A stretch of 8,693 nucleotides of DNA from Flavobacteriaceae bacterium (GTDB taxonomy: Bacteria > Bacteroidota > Bacteroidia > Flavobacteriales > Flavobacteriaceae). A model generated the notes under the pieces. The model ran no database searches and was not told the DNA's origin. It saw only the letters and a program-made list of their open reading frames with translations. Below, piece by piece: positions 1 through 6,276 of the stretch. Location: assembly GCA_008081325.1 (NCBI GenBank), contig VMCO01000007.1:1-8693 (forward strand), written 5' to 3'. Within the stretch, counting starts at the first letter, position 1. Each line of letters starts with the position of its first letter. The translations under genes were made by a program, and so were the position numbers.

Positions 1-1107
1 AGCAAAATTGCTTTCATCTGTGTCAAAATAGAAACCCCTGGGTGTAAATGCACCAGCGTCACTTTCTAGGGCAAAAATGTGATTTTCACCCTTTCTAAAA
101 GCTTCCTCAGCATATTTTTTCCCGCCCCTTAAACCATTTTCTTCATTCATAAACAATACAACTCTAATACTTCTCTTTGGGGTTATTCCTGAAACTTTTA
201 ATAACCTTAAAACATCCATTGACTGAACACATCCTGCACCATCGTCATGAGAACCATCTCCTATATCCCATGAGTCTAGGTGCCCTCCGACAACAATATA
301 TTCGTCAGGAAACTCAGTCCCTGTTATCTCACCAATTACATTATGAGACAACACATCTTCCATTTGTTTACAATTTTGCTTGAAATAGAATTGAATATCC
401 TTATCCATTTTTAACATTGAGCTAAGCAAATCAGCATGTTGGGTACTTATTGCAGCAGATGGGATTCTATCTTCAACTGCTACATCTCCATATGTCATAC
501 TCCCCGTGTGTGGTAAATCATCAATTTTTAAATTCATTGATCTAACAATAACCCCAACAGCACCATATTCTGAAGCGTAAACCGCCCCCTCATATCTTTG
601 ATTTACGCATCCTCCGTATGCTTTAAAAGTATCAATAAGAGTAGGATCCATAGGTCTATTATAAAAAACTATTTTACCTTGAATTTTATCTCTACCCAAA
701 CTTTCTAGTTCTTCGAAACTTTTAACTTCAACTAAATTTGCCTTCAAACCTGTAACTGGGGTTGAAATTGATCCGCCTAATGCACAAATATTCACCTGTG
801 TTGTTTTACCCGGAGCTGTTTCAATGTATGCAAATTCTGGAGCTCCCCTAACCCACTTTGGAACCATAACTGGCTGAAGCCACACCTTATCTAATCCAAG
901 TAATTCTAATTCTGATTTTGTCCAGTTAACCGCTCTTTCAGCGTTAAGTGATCCAGACAACCTACCTCCGATTTGATTTGACAAGTAGTCTAGCCATTCA
1001 TAACTTTTTCCCTGAGTAAGAGAATTAGAAAAAATTTCTCTAAATACCTTTTCGTCGGTTTGAGCAAGTGTTGAAATTGAAATAAATAAAACAAATATGA
1101 ATCTCAT
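1..1107 (-). CDS. Exported M28-family zinc metallopeptidase (carboxypeptidase Q-like), C-terminus outside window
   Basis: A metallo-exopeptidase that probably trims peptides outside the cytoplasm. The 369 visible codons begin with a short signal peptide (hydrophobic residues 3-14, likely cleavage after A15 in TLAQT). A PA-like insert spans roughly 120-235 and the M28 catalytic core starts near 255. Zinc-site residues are visible by analogy with human PGCP/carboxypeptidase Q: H276 in GGHLDSWD, bridging D288 in HDDGAG, the E322-E323 pair in MNEENGLRGG (general base and ligand) and D350 in ESD. The last histidine ligand would lie beyond the window edge, so this is an edge truncation and not a broken gene. 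The start codon lies one base past the stop of the sigma-54 regulator gene, so it is the fourth gene of the ABC operon and probably translationally coupled. Family is confident. Substrate, and aminopeptidase versus dipeptidase activity, are not determinable. Confidence 0.9.
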   Translation of the reverse strand, partial: MRFIFVLFISISTLAQTDEKVFREIFSNSLTQGKSYEWLDYLSNQIGGRLSGSLNAERAVNWTKSELELLGLDKVWLQPVMVPKWVRGAPEFAYIETAPGKTTQVNICALGGSISTPVTGLKANLVEVKSFEELESLGRDKIQGKIVFYNRPMDPTLIDTFKAYGGCVNQRYEGAVYASEYGAVGVIVRSMNLKIDDLPHTGSMTYGDVAVEDRIPSAAISTQHADLLSSMLKMDKDIQFYFKQNCKQMEDVLSHNVIGEITGTEFPDEYIVVGGHLDSWDIGDGSHDDGAGCVQSMDVLRLLKVSGITPKRSIRVVLFMNEENGLRGGKKYAEEAFRKGENHIFALESDAGAFTPRGFYFDTDESNFA

Positions 1108-1108
1108 T

Positions 1109-2272
1109 TTAAATCTTTATAAAATCTTTTACATTTTTAGGCGAAATTTCTTTATCACCTAAGATAATTAATCTTTCAATTGCATTTCTTAATTCCCTTA
1201 CATTTCCTGACCAGTCATGTTTTTTCATCAAGTCAATTGCTTTTTCTGAAAATTTCTTAACATCAGATCCTTGCGAGTCAGCAATATTTTGACAAAAATG
1301 TTCAATCAGTAAGGGTATATCATCTTTTCTAGAATTTAAAGGGGGTACATCGACTATTATCACTGCTAACCTATGATACAAATCTTCTCTAAACTTAGCA
1401 GCTTCAATCTCCTTTTTTAAATCTTTATTGGTTGCAGCAATTACCCTAACATCTATTTTTATGTCTTTTCCACCTCCAACTTTTTGAATACAGTTATCCT
1501 GAAGAACTCTAAGTACTTTAGCTTGAGCAGACAAACTCATATCACCAATTTCATCAAGAAATATTGTACCATTATGAGCTGCTTCAAATTTCCCAACTTT
1601 ATCTTTAACAGCACCAGTAAATGAGCCTTTAACATGTCCAAACAATTCACTTTCTATTAATTCGCTTGGGATCGCTGCACAATTTACCTCAATTAAAGGT
1701 TGATGAGCTCTTTTACTTAAGTTATGAATCGATTTTGCTACAAGTTCTTTTCCTGAACCATTTGGACCATTAACTAAAATTTTAGCATCAGTTTCCGCAA
1801 CTTTGTCAATCAAATCTTTTATTTGGTTTATTGCTTTACTTTTACCTATCATTTCAAAATTTTTGCTAATTTTTTTTCTTAGCAACTTATTTTCAACAAC
1901 AAGCTGTTTTCTGTCTAATGCATTTCTAACAGTAGTTAATAATCTGTTTAAATCTGGTGGTTTTGATATGTAATCAAATGCACCTTTTTTCATGGAATCA
2001 ACGGCTAATTCTAAATCTCCATGTCCAGAAATCATAATGATTGGAGTTTCAGGAGTATTTTTTTTAGAGTAATCTAAAACTTCCATTCCGTCAACCTTAG
2101 GCATTTTAATATCTGAAATAATCAAATCATAAGAGTTTTTCTTAATGTGATTTATAGCATCAATACCGTTTTCAGCTTCATCAATTTCATGTGACTTATC
2201 TTCTTCCGAGAGAATTTTTACAAGAACCCTTCTAATTGCGGGTTCATCTTCAATAATTAAAATTCTAGACAT
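1109..2272 (-). CDS. Sigma-54 activator response regulator (NtrC-like) lacking the C-terminal HTH
   Basis: A two-component response regulator that should remodel sigma-54 RNA polymerase through an AAA+ ATPase once phosphorylated. The receiver domain (1-120) has the acidic pocket E8-D9, phosphoacceptor D54, S82 and K104. The AAA+ domain (about 140-370) has Walker A GPNGSGKE (169-176), the sigma-54 contact loop GSFTGA (216-221), Walker B GTIFLDEIGD (235-244), RVIAATN (276-282), the arginine-finger segment FREDLYHRL (294-302) and WSGNVREL (354-361). The protein ends at residue 387, right after the AAA+ lid. Usual NtrC proteins run about 440-470 residues and finish with a Fis-type helix-turn-helix, which is absent here. 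It lies 4 bases after the ABC permease gene and 1 base before the M28 peptidase gene. No sensor kinase is in the window. Family is certain; the target promoters are unknown. Confidence 0.95.
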   Translation of the reverse strand: MSRILIIEDEPAIRRVLVKILSEEDKSHEIDEAENGIDAINHIKKNSYDLIISDIKMPKVDGMEVLDYSKKNTPETPIIMISGHGDLELAVDSMKKGAFDYISKPPDLNRLLTTVRNALDRKQLVVENKLLRKKISKNFEMIGKSKAINQIKDLIDKVAETDAKILVNGPNGSGKELVAKSIHNLSKRAHQPLIEVNCAAIPSELIESELFGHVKGSFTGAVKDKVGKFEAAHNGTIFLDEIGDMSLSAQAKVLRVLQDNCIQKVGGGKDIKIDVRVIAATNKDLKKEIEAAKFREDLYHRLAVIIVDVPPLNSRKDDIPLLIEHFCQNIADSQGSDVKKFSEKAIDLMKKHDWSGNVRELRNAIERLIILGDKEISPKNVKDFIKI

Positions 2273-2276
2273 AATT

Positions 2277-3578
2277 TTAGTATTTAAGCCATTTAATTAA
2301 CTCTTTGTATGAAGGCTTTTTTCCATACATCAAGATACCAATTCTATATATTTTAGCAGCAATCCATATAACTAAAATTACAGAGACAAATAAAATTAGT
2401 AATGATAATATTTGTTCAAATAGAGGGACTCCGTGAGGAATTCTCATCATCATAACTACTGGAGATGTTAAGGGGATAAATGAAAATATTTGTGCAACAA
2501 TACCATTAGGATCCTCAGGCACGGTAAGCATACCAACATATAGAGCTACAATTAATATTATAGTAATTGGCATTAAAAATTGCTGTGCATCTGTCTGGTT
2601 GTCAACGGCAGCTCCAATTGCTGCAAAAATTGAAGAATACAATAAGTATCCCCCGAGAAAATAAAAGACAAAGGCTATCATAATGTTAAGTAATGGCAAG
2701 TTCATAAATGCAGAAATCATACCAAGAGCAGCAGAGGATATTTCGCTATCCTCAGATGCATTTAAAATCAACTCTGTATTTTCATATGTAGTTGTTATAC
2801 CAAAAAAATAAGAAAACAAAGAGCTAAATACAGATATTAAAATCCCCCACATTACAAATTGTGTTAGGCCTGCCAGAGAAACTCCCACAATTTTCCCCGT
2901 CATTGATTGAAAAGGTTTGACCGAAGAAATAACTATTTCAATGATCCTATTTGTTTTTTCTTCAATAACACTCATCATAATCATACTTCCGTAAATAAAT
3001 ATAAACATGTACAACATCATTCCTAAAATAAAACCAAAAATTAATTTTATTAAACCATCAGCTTTAGTTGTTTTTTCTCCTTCAAATGTTTCTTGACTTA
3101 AATCGACATAAACCTTTCTTTTGTTAATCTGATTTATGTCAATATTATTGATTTTGAAATTCTCATTAGTAAGTATGTTTTCAAGTTGGGATTCAATGTT
3201 ATTAATAACAGTTAATGTGGCATCTTCTGAAATAAATTTGATAGAATCAGCGATAGCCTTTGGTGATTCAAAATCATTGATATACAAAAGAGCATAATCT
3301 GATTTTGCATTCGAAATTTCCCTAGCTTCGTCTATCGAAAAATCGCCTAGCAACTCGTATTTAATTGTACCAGAAGAATTTAGTTTTTCATATATATATC
3401 CCGTATTATCAACAACCGAAATATTTTTAACAGATTCATTATTTACACTTGTCAACCAGCCAATCAGTAAAAAAATTCCAGCAATGAATAAAGGTGTTAA
3501 AAGTGTAGATAAAATAAATGTTTTGTTAGTAATCTTATTTAGATATTCTCTAGATGTTATAAGTGTAAAGTTTCCCAT
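2277..3578 (-). CDS. ABC-2 type exporter permease (NatB-like)
   Basis: Inner-membrane permease of an ABC-2 exporter, partner of the ATPase encoded 2 bases upstream. One transmembrane helix (about 20-42) is followed by a large extracytoplasmic domain (about 45-175), then a cluster of helices at about 178-203, 231-258, 297-322, 333-352 and 386-410, with a further hydrophobic stretch near 360-378. Between the second and third helices is the cytoplasmic EEKTNRIIEIVISSVKPFQ segment (206-224) that is typical of the NatB/ABC2_membrane_3 family. The length of 433 residues is normal. Known relatives include Bacillus NatB (sodium efflux) and many permeases of unknown cargo, so a sodium substrate must not be assumed. 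The sigma-54 regulator gene follows after 4 bases. Annotation as an ABC-2 permease is firm; the substrate is open. Confidence 0.93.
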   Translation of the reverse strand: MGNFTLITSREYLNKITNKTFILSTLLTPLFIAGIFLLIGWLTSVNNESVKNISVVDNTGYIYEKLNSSGTIKYELLGDFSIDEAREISNAKSDYALLYINDFESPKAIADSIKFISEDATLTVINNIESQLENILTNENFKINNIDINQINKRKVYVDLSQETFEGEKTTKADGLIKLIFGFILGMMLYMFIFIYGSMIMMSVIEEKTNRIIEIVISSVKPFQSMTGKIVGVSLAGLTQFVMWGILISVFSSLFSYFFGITTTYENTELILNASEDSEISSAALGMISAFMNLPLLNIMIAFVFYFLGGYLLYSSIFAAIGAAVDNQTDAQQFLMPITIILIVALYVGMLTVPEDPNGIVAQIFSFIPLTSPVVMMMRIPHGVPLFEQILSLLILFVSVILVIWIAAKIYRIGILMYGKKPSYKELIKWLKY

Positions 3579-3580
3579 AT

Positions 3581-4507
3581 TTAGTCGTTTTCAACTGAAT
3601 TAATAAATATCTCATTCGCGGTAGGAACAACCTCTTTAAAGTGAATTAATTTAGAATTTTTATTAAGCAAATTTATCAGCTCATCTGAACTTTGATTAGA
3701 TTTTAATTTAATATTCATTCTCAGATTATCTCCAATAGTCCTAAAAGTTGGCGTCATTGTTTGATATTTTGATTCTAATTCCTTTTTTAAAACTTGAGAT
3801 TCTAAGGAATTCACAGCAATTTCAAAAGTATTTGTTTTAAAATTTCTCTTGATATCATCAAGTTTTCCGTCTAAAATTTTATTTGACTTGTTAATTAAAG
3901 TAATGTATTCACATAATTCCTCAACAGATTCCATTCTATGTGTTGAAAATATTACAGTAGCACCATCTTTGTTTAACTGTAATATTTCATCCTTAATAAG
4001 GTTAGCATTTATCGGATCAAAACCTGAAAAAGGCTCATCAAAAATCAATAATTTTGGTTTGTGTAGAACTGTAACTATGAATTGAACTTTTTGAGCCATA
4101 CCCTTTGATAGCTCGGTAACTTTTTTATTCCACCAATCAGAAATTTCAAACTTATCAAACCATTTTTTTAATTCTGATCTAGCAGATTGTCTATCCATTC
4201 CCTTCAATTGAGCCAAATAAATTGCTTGCTCTCCAATTTTCATCTTGGGGTATAACCCTCTTTCCTCCGGAAGGTATCCTATATCTTTGATGTGGTTAGA
4301 ATTAAGAGATTCATTATTAAAAAGAACAGTTCCTGTATCAGGAGCTGTAATTTGATTGATAATTCTGATTAGCGTTGTTTTACCAGCACCATTAGGTCCT
4401 AATAAACCAAATATTGAGCCTTCTGGAATATTTATAGAAACATTATTAAGGGCTGTAAAATTTCCAAATTGTTTACTTATCGAATTTGCTACGAGTAAAT
4501 TATTCAT
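3581..4507 (-). CDS. ABC transporter ATP-binding subunit (NatA-like)
   Basis: Cytoplasmic ATPase that powers the NatB-like permease encoded directly after it. Residues 1-215 form the nucleotide-binding domain: Walker A GPNGAGKT (37-44), Q-loop region IGYLPEERGLY (76-86), signature LSKGM (133-137), Walker B LLIFDEP (153-159), D-loop SGFDP (161-165) and switch H190 in STHRM. The Q-loop glutamine is replaced by E81, and the signature departs from LSGGQ. Both features fit the NatA/YhaQ-like subfamily and do not suggest a dead enzyme. The last 90 or so residues form a DUF4162-type accessory domain, common in this subfamily. It is the first gene of the ABC-regulator-peptidase unit, 87 bases after dnaJ, with an inverted repeat just before its start codon. 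The export substrate cannot be read from the sequence. Confidence 0.95.
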   Translation of the reverse strand: MNNLLVANSISKQFGNFTALNNVSINIPEGSIFGLLGPNGAGKTTLIRIINQITAPDTGTVLFNNESLNSNHIKDIGYLPEERGLYPKMKIGEQAIYLAQLKGMDRQSARSELKKWFDKFEISDWWNKKVTELSKGMAQKVQFIVTVLHKPKLLIFDEPFSGFDPINANLIKDEILQLNKDGATVIFSTHRMESVEELCEYITLINKSNKILDGKLDDIKRNFKTNTFEIAVNSLESQVLKKELESKYQTMTPTFRTIGDNLRMNIKLKSNQSSDELINLLNKNSKLIHFKEVVPTANEIFINSVEND

Positions 4508-4509
4508 GA

Positions 4510-4533
4510 ATATTTAGGTTAATTCCTAAATAT
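4510..4533. repeat. Perfect inverted repeat upstream of ABC operon
   Basis: The arms ATATTTAGG and CCTAAATAT are exact 9-base reverse complements around a 6-base centre (TTAATT). The element ends two bases before the ATPase start codon, in the only sizeable gap between dnaJ and the ABC operon, and it covers the possible -7 hexamer. It could be an operator for a dimeric regulator or a hairpin in the leader. No T-run follows it on either strand, so a terminator is unlikely. Confidence 0.75.
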
Positions 4534-4553
4534 AATATTTATACAAATAGCAA
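4527..4553 (-). promoter_or_regulatory. Possible weak promoter for the ABC-regulator-peptidase operon
   Basis: Reading the minus strand, TTG (4553-4551) is followed after 16 bases by TATATTTA (4534-4527). This is one base off the Bacteroidota -7 element TAnnTTTG, with a spacer slightly shorter than the usual 17-23. The 87-base gap after dnaJ makes a separate promoter plausible, but the match is weak in such AT-rich DNA, and read-through from grpE-dnaJ is equally possible. Confidence 0.25.
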
Positions 4554-4594
4554 TTAGATATGAAACTAATATTTAATAAAAAATTAAGAAATGA

Positions 4595-5695
4595 CTATGA
4601 AAACATATCTTTTACCCTGTCAAAAAATGACTTTTCAGAATTTTCAGGTTTTGGCTCAAAATGTTCATTTTCTTTCATTGACTCAAAAAACTGTTTTTGT
4701 TTTTTGTCAAGTGTCTTGGGTGTCCAAACATTTACATGTACGAGTAAATCCCCAGAGCCATATCCGTTTATGCTAGGAATACCTTTTCCTCTAAGCCTAA
4801 GAATTTTACCAGACTGCATTCCTGGTTCAATCTTTATTCTGACTTTTCCTGAAACAGTTTCTATTTCTTTATTGGTTCCAAGAATTGCATCGGGGATACT
4901 AACATATAGTTCATAATGTAAATTATCTCCTTCTCTTTGAAGTTTATCATGCGGTACTTCATTAATAACAACTAATAAATCTCCACTTATTCCATTTCCT
5001 GGTGCTTCATTACCTTTACCTGAGACCTTAAGTTGCATATCATCAACAACTCCAGCTGGGATTGGGATTTTAACTGTTTCCTCCTTAATTATCATTCCAT
5101 TAGCATCAGAACCACTAGGCCTTCTATCTAAAGCCTGTCCTGATCCTGAACAAGTCGGACAAGTTGTAGAGGTTTGCATTCTTCCAAGAATAGTATTAGT
5201 TACTCGAGTAACCTGACCTGATCCATTACACTGAGAGCATGTAGAAAAAGTCGCTCCTGGTGCTAATATTTTTCTTTTTACTTTGATTTTCTTCTCAACA
5301 CCGTTACATATTTCTTCTAAGGTAAGGTTTACTCTAACCCTCAAATTACCACCTTTTATAACTCTTCTTCCTTGAGAACCACCAAATCCTCCAAAAGCAC
5401 CTCCAAAAATATCTCCAAATTGACTGAAAATATCATCCATATTCATTCCACCACCAAATCCGCCACCACCATTCTGAAATGCTTGGTGACCAAATTGATC
5501 ATAACGGGATTTTTTATCAGGGTTACTAAGGACATCATAAGCTTCAGCAGCTTCTTTAAATTTTTCCTCAGCAGCTTTGTCTCCAGGATTCTTATCTGGA
5601 TGATATTTTACAGCCATTTTTCTGTAGGCTTTTTTAATCTCAGCAGCTGACGCGCCTTTACCAACTCCAAGTGTTTTGTAGTAATCTTCCTTCAT
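4595..5695 (-). CDS. dnaJ: Chaperone DnaJ (Hsp40), two-repeat zinc finger form
   Basis: Co-chaperone that delivers unfolded clients to DnaK and stimulates its ATPase. The J domain (about 4-68) carries the essential HPD at 32-34. A Gly/Phe-rich linker follows (about 74-107). The C-terminal client-binding beta domains run from about 115 to 335, with a short tail to 366. The cysteine-rich region has only two CxxCxGxG repeats, C153/C156 and C179/C182, where the standard type I DnaJ has four. Their spacing and flanks (QVTRVTNTIL between them) match repeats 2 and 3, which form zinc centre II. Repeats 1 and 4, which form zinc centre I, are missing. The start lies 2 bases after the grpE stop, so the pair is one transcription unit. 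The reading frame is intact and the J domain is canonical, so this is a working DnaJ and not a remnant. Confidence 0.97.
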   Translation of the reverse strand: MKEDYYKTLGVGKGASAAEIKKAYRKMAVKYHPDKNPGDKAAEEKFKEAAEAYDVLSNPDKKSRYDQFGHQAFQNGGGGFGGGMNMDDIFSQFGDIFGGAFGGFGGSQGRRVIKGGNLRVRVNLTLEEICNGVEKKIKVKRKILAPGATFSTCSQCNGSGQVTRVTNTILGRMQTSTTCPTCSGSGQALDRRPSGSDANGMIIKEETVKIPIPAGVVDDMQLKVSGKGNEAPGNGISGDLLVVINEVPHDKLQREGDNLHYELYVSIPDAILGTNKEIETVSGKVRIKIEPGMQSGKILRLRGKGIPSINGYGSGDLLVHVNVWTPKTLDKKQKQFFESMKENEHFEPKPENSEKSFFDRVKDMFS

Positions 5696-5697
5696 AA

Positions 5698-6213
5698 TTA
5701 TTTTCCTATTACAACTTTGGGATACCTGATAACCTTTTCTCCTAACTTATAACCTTGTTCAATGACATCAATAATTTTACCTTGTAAGTCTTTACTGGGT
5801 GCTGGAATTTGAGTTACGGCTTCGTGATCATCAGCATTAAACTCGTCTCCTTTTTTAATCTCAATCATATTTAGGCCTTTGGATTTTAAAGAATCAAAAA
5901 GTTTGTTTTTAATTAACAAGACTCCTTTTAAGGTTTCATTTTCTTTGTCTTTCTCTATTTCAACAGATGCTCTGTCAAAATCATCTAAAATTGGCAAAAG
6001 TGAAATCATTACCTCCTCACTTGCGGTTGAAAATAACTCAATTCTTTCCTTTGCAGTTCTCCTCTTATAATTTTCAAACTCAGCAAATAATCTTAAAAAC
6101 TTGTCTTTTTCTAGATTCAGCTGATCTTCGAGATTTATATCTCCCTCTTGAGATTTCACGGATTCACTGATATTTTCACTCTGAACCTTCTTTTTTGATC
6201 CTTTTTTTGCCAT
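5698..6213 (-). CDS. grpE: Nucleotide exchange factor GrpE
   Basis: Releases ADP from DnaK, completing the DnaK-DnaJ-GrpE folding cycle in the cytoplasm. The 171-residue protein has a lysine/serine-rich charged N-terminus (1-25), a long coiled-coil helix (about 27-65, including FAEFENYKRR), the helical LLPILDDFDRA segment (72-82), and a C-terminal beta domain with FNADDHEAV (125-133) and GYKLGEKVIRYPKVVIGK (154-171), all standard GrpE landmarks. Length is normal for the family. It leads the grpE-dnaJ unit. A strong promoter candidate lies just upstream, with the start codon about 25 bases from the -7/-12 element. No dnaK gene is nearby, which is common in Bacteroidota. Confidence 0.97.
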   Translation of the reverse strand: MAKKGSKKKVQSENISESVKSQEGDINLEDQLNLEKDKFLRLFAEFENYKRRTAKERIELFSTASEEVMISLLPILDDFDRASVEIEKDKENETLKGVLLIKNKLFDSLKSKGLNMIEIKKGDEFNADDHEAVTQIPAPSKDLQGKIIDVIEQGYKLGEKVIRYPKVVIGK

Positions 6214-6235
6214 TTATTTTATTTTGAATTATTAG

Positions 6236-6251
6236 TGCAAAATTACTGCCA
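6236..6251 (-). promoter_or_regulatory. Sigma-54-like -24/-12 promoter element upstream of grpE
   Basis: On the minus strand this reads TGGCAGTAATTTTGCA, which matches the sigma-54 core TGGCA-N6-TTGCA with the invariant GG and GC separated by exactly ten bases. Transcription would begin near 6225, about 12 bases before the grpE start codon. The -12 half coincides with a sigma-A-type -7 element, so one or both readings may be right. Confidence 0.4.
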
Positions 6252-6270
6252 TTTTAAATTAAATGCCAAA
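6238..6270 (-). promoter_or_regulatory. Bacteroidota sigma-A-type promoter for grpE-dnaJ
   Basis: On the minus strand TTTG (6270-6267) and TAATTTTG (6245-6238) are separated by 21 bases. This is an exact TAnnTTTG -7 element with a TTG -33 element inside the 17-23 base spacing known for Flavobacterium. It lies in the short gap between the epimerase gene and grpE, and the same TAATTTTGCA string occurs before ilvE. Confidence 0.6.
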
Positions 6271-6276
6271 ATGTCA
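6264..6276. promoter_or_regulatory. TGnCA-type hyphenated palindrome, candidate regulator-binding site
   Basis: The minus strand reads TGACATTTTGGCA, two self-complementary TGnCA half-sites separated by three T bases, with one mismatch in the arms. It overlaps the stop codon of the epimerase gene and sits 12 bases upstream of the sigma-54-like -24 box. A regulator-binding function is inferred from symmetry and position only. Confidence 0.35.

Noticed and set aside
177..383. Short plus-strand open frame of 68 codons inside the M28 peptidase gene
   Set aside because: It lies fully antisense to a gene with intact zinc-site motifs and its translation resembles no protein family.
1..1107. M28 peptidase as a truncated pseudogene
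   Set aside because: The frame is open to the window edge and all expected catalytic residues so far are present, so the cut is due only to the window.
1060..1115. Frameshift hiding a Fis helix-turn-helix after the sigma-54 AAA+ domain
   Set aside because: The downstream sequence immediately encodes the signal peptide and mature start of the M28 peptidase, leaving no coding room for about 40 Fis residues in any frame.
4571..4590. AT-only imperfect inverted repeat just after dnaJ, possible terminator
   Set aside because: The stem has no G-C pairs and no clean T-run follows, so it cannot be told from background AT richness.
5390..5485. Repetitive purine/pyrimidine tract resembling a tandem repeat
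   Set aside because: It encodes the Gly/Phe-rich linker of DnaJ, and the repetition follows from glycine codons.
3849..6170. Several plus-strand open frames of 61-118 codons antisense to the ATPase, dnaJ and grpE genes
   Set aside because: All are shadows of strongly conserved minus-strand genes, with no promoter or recognisable product.
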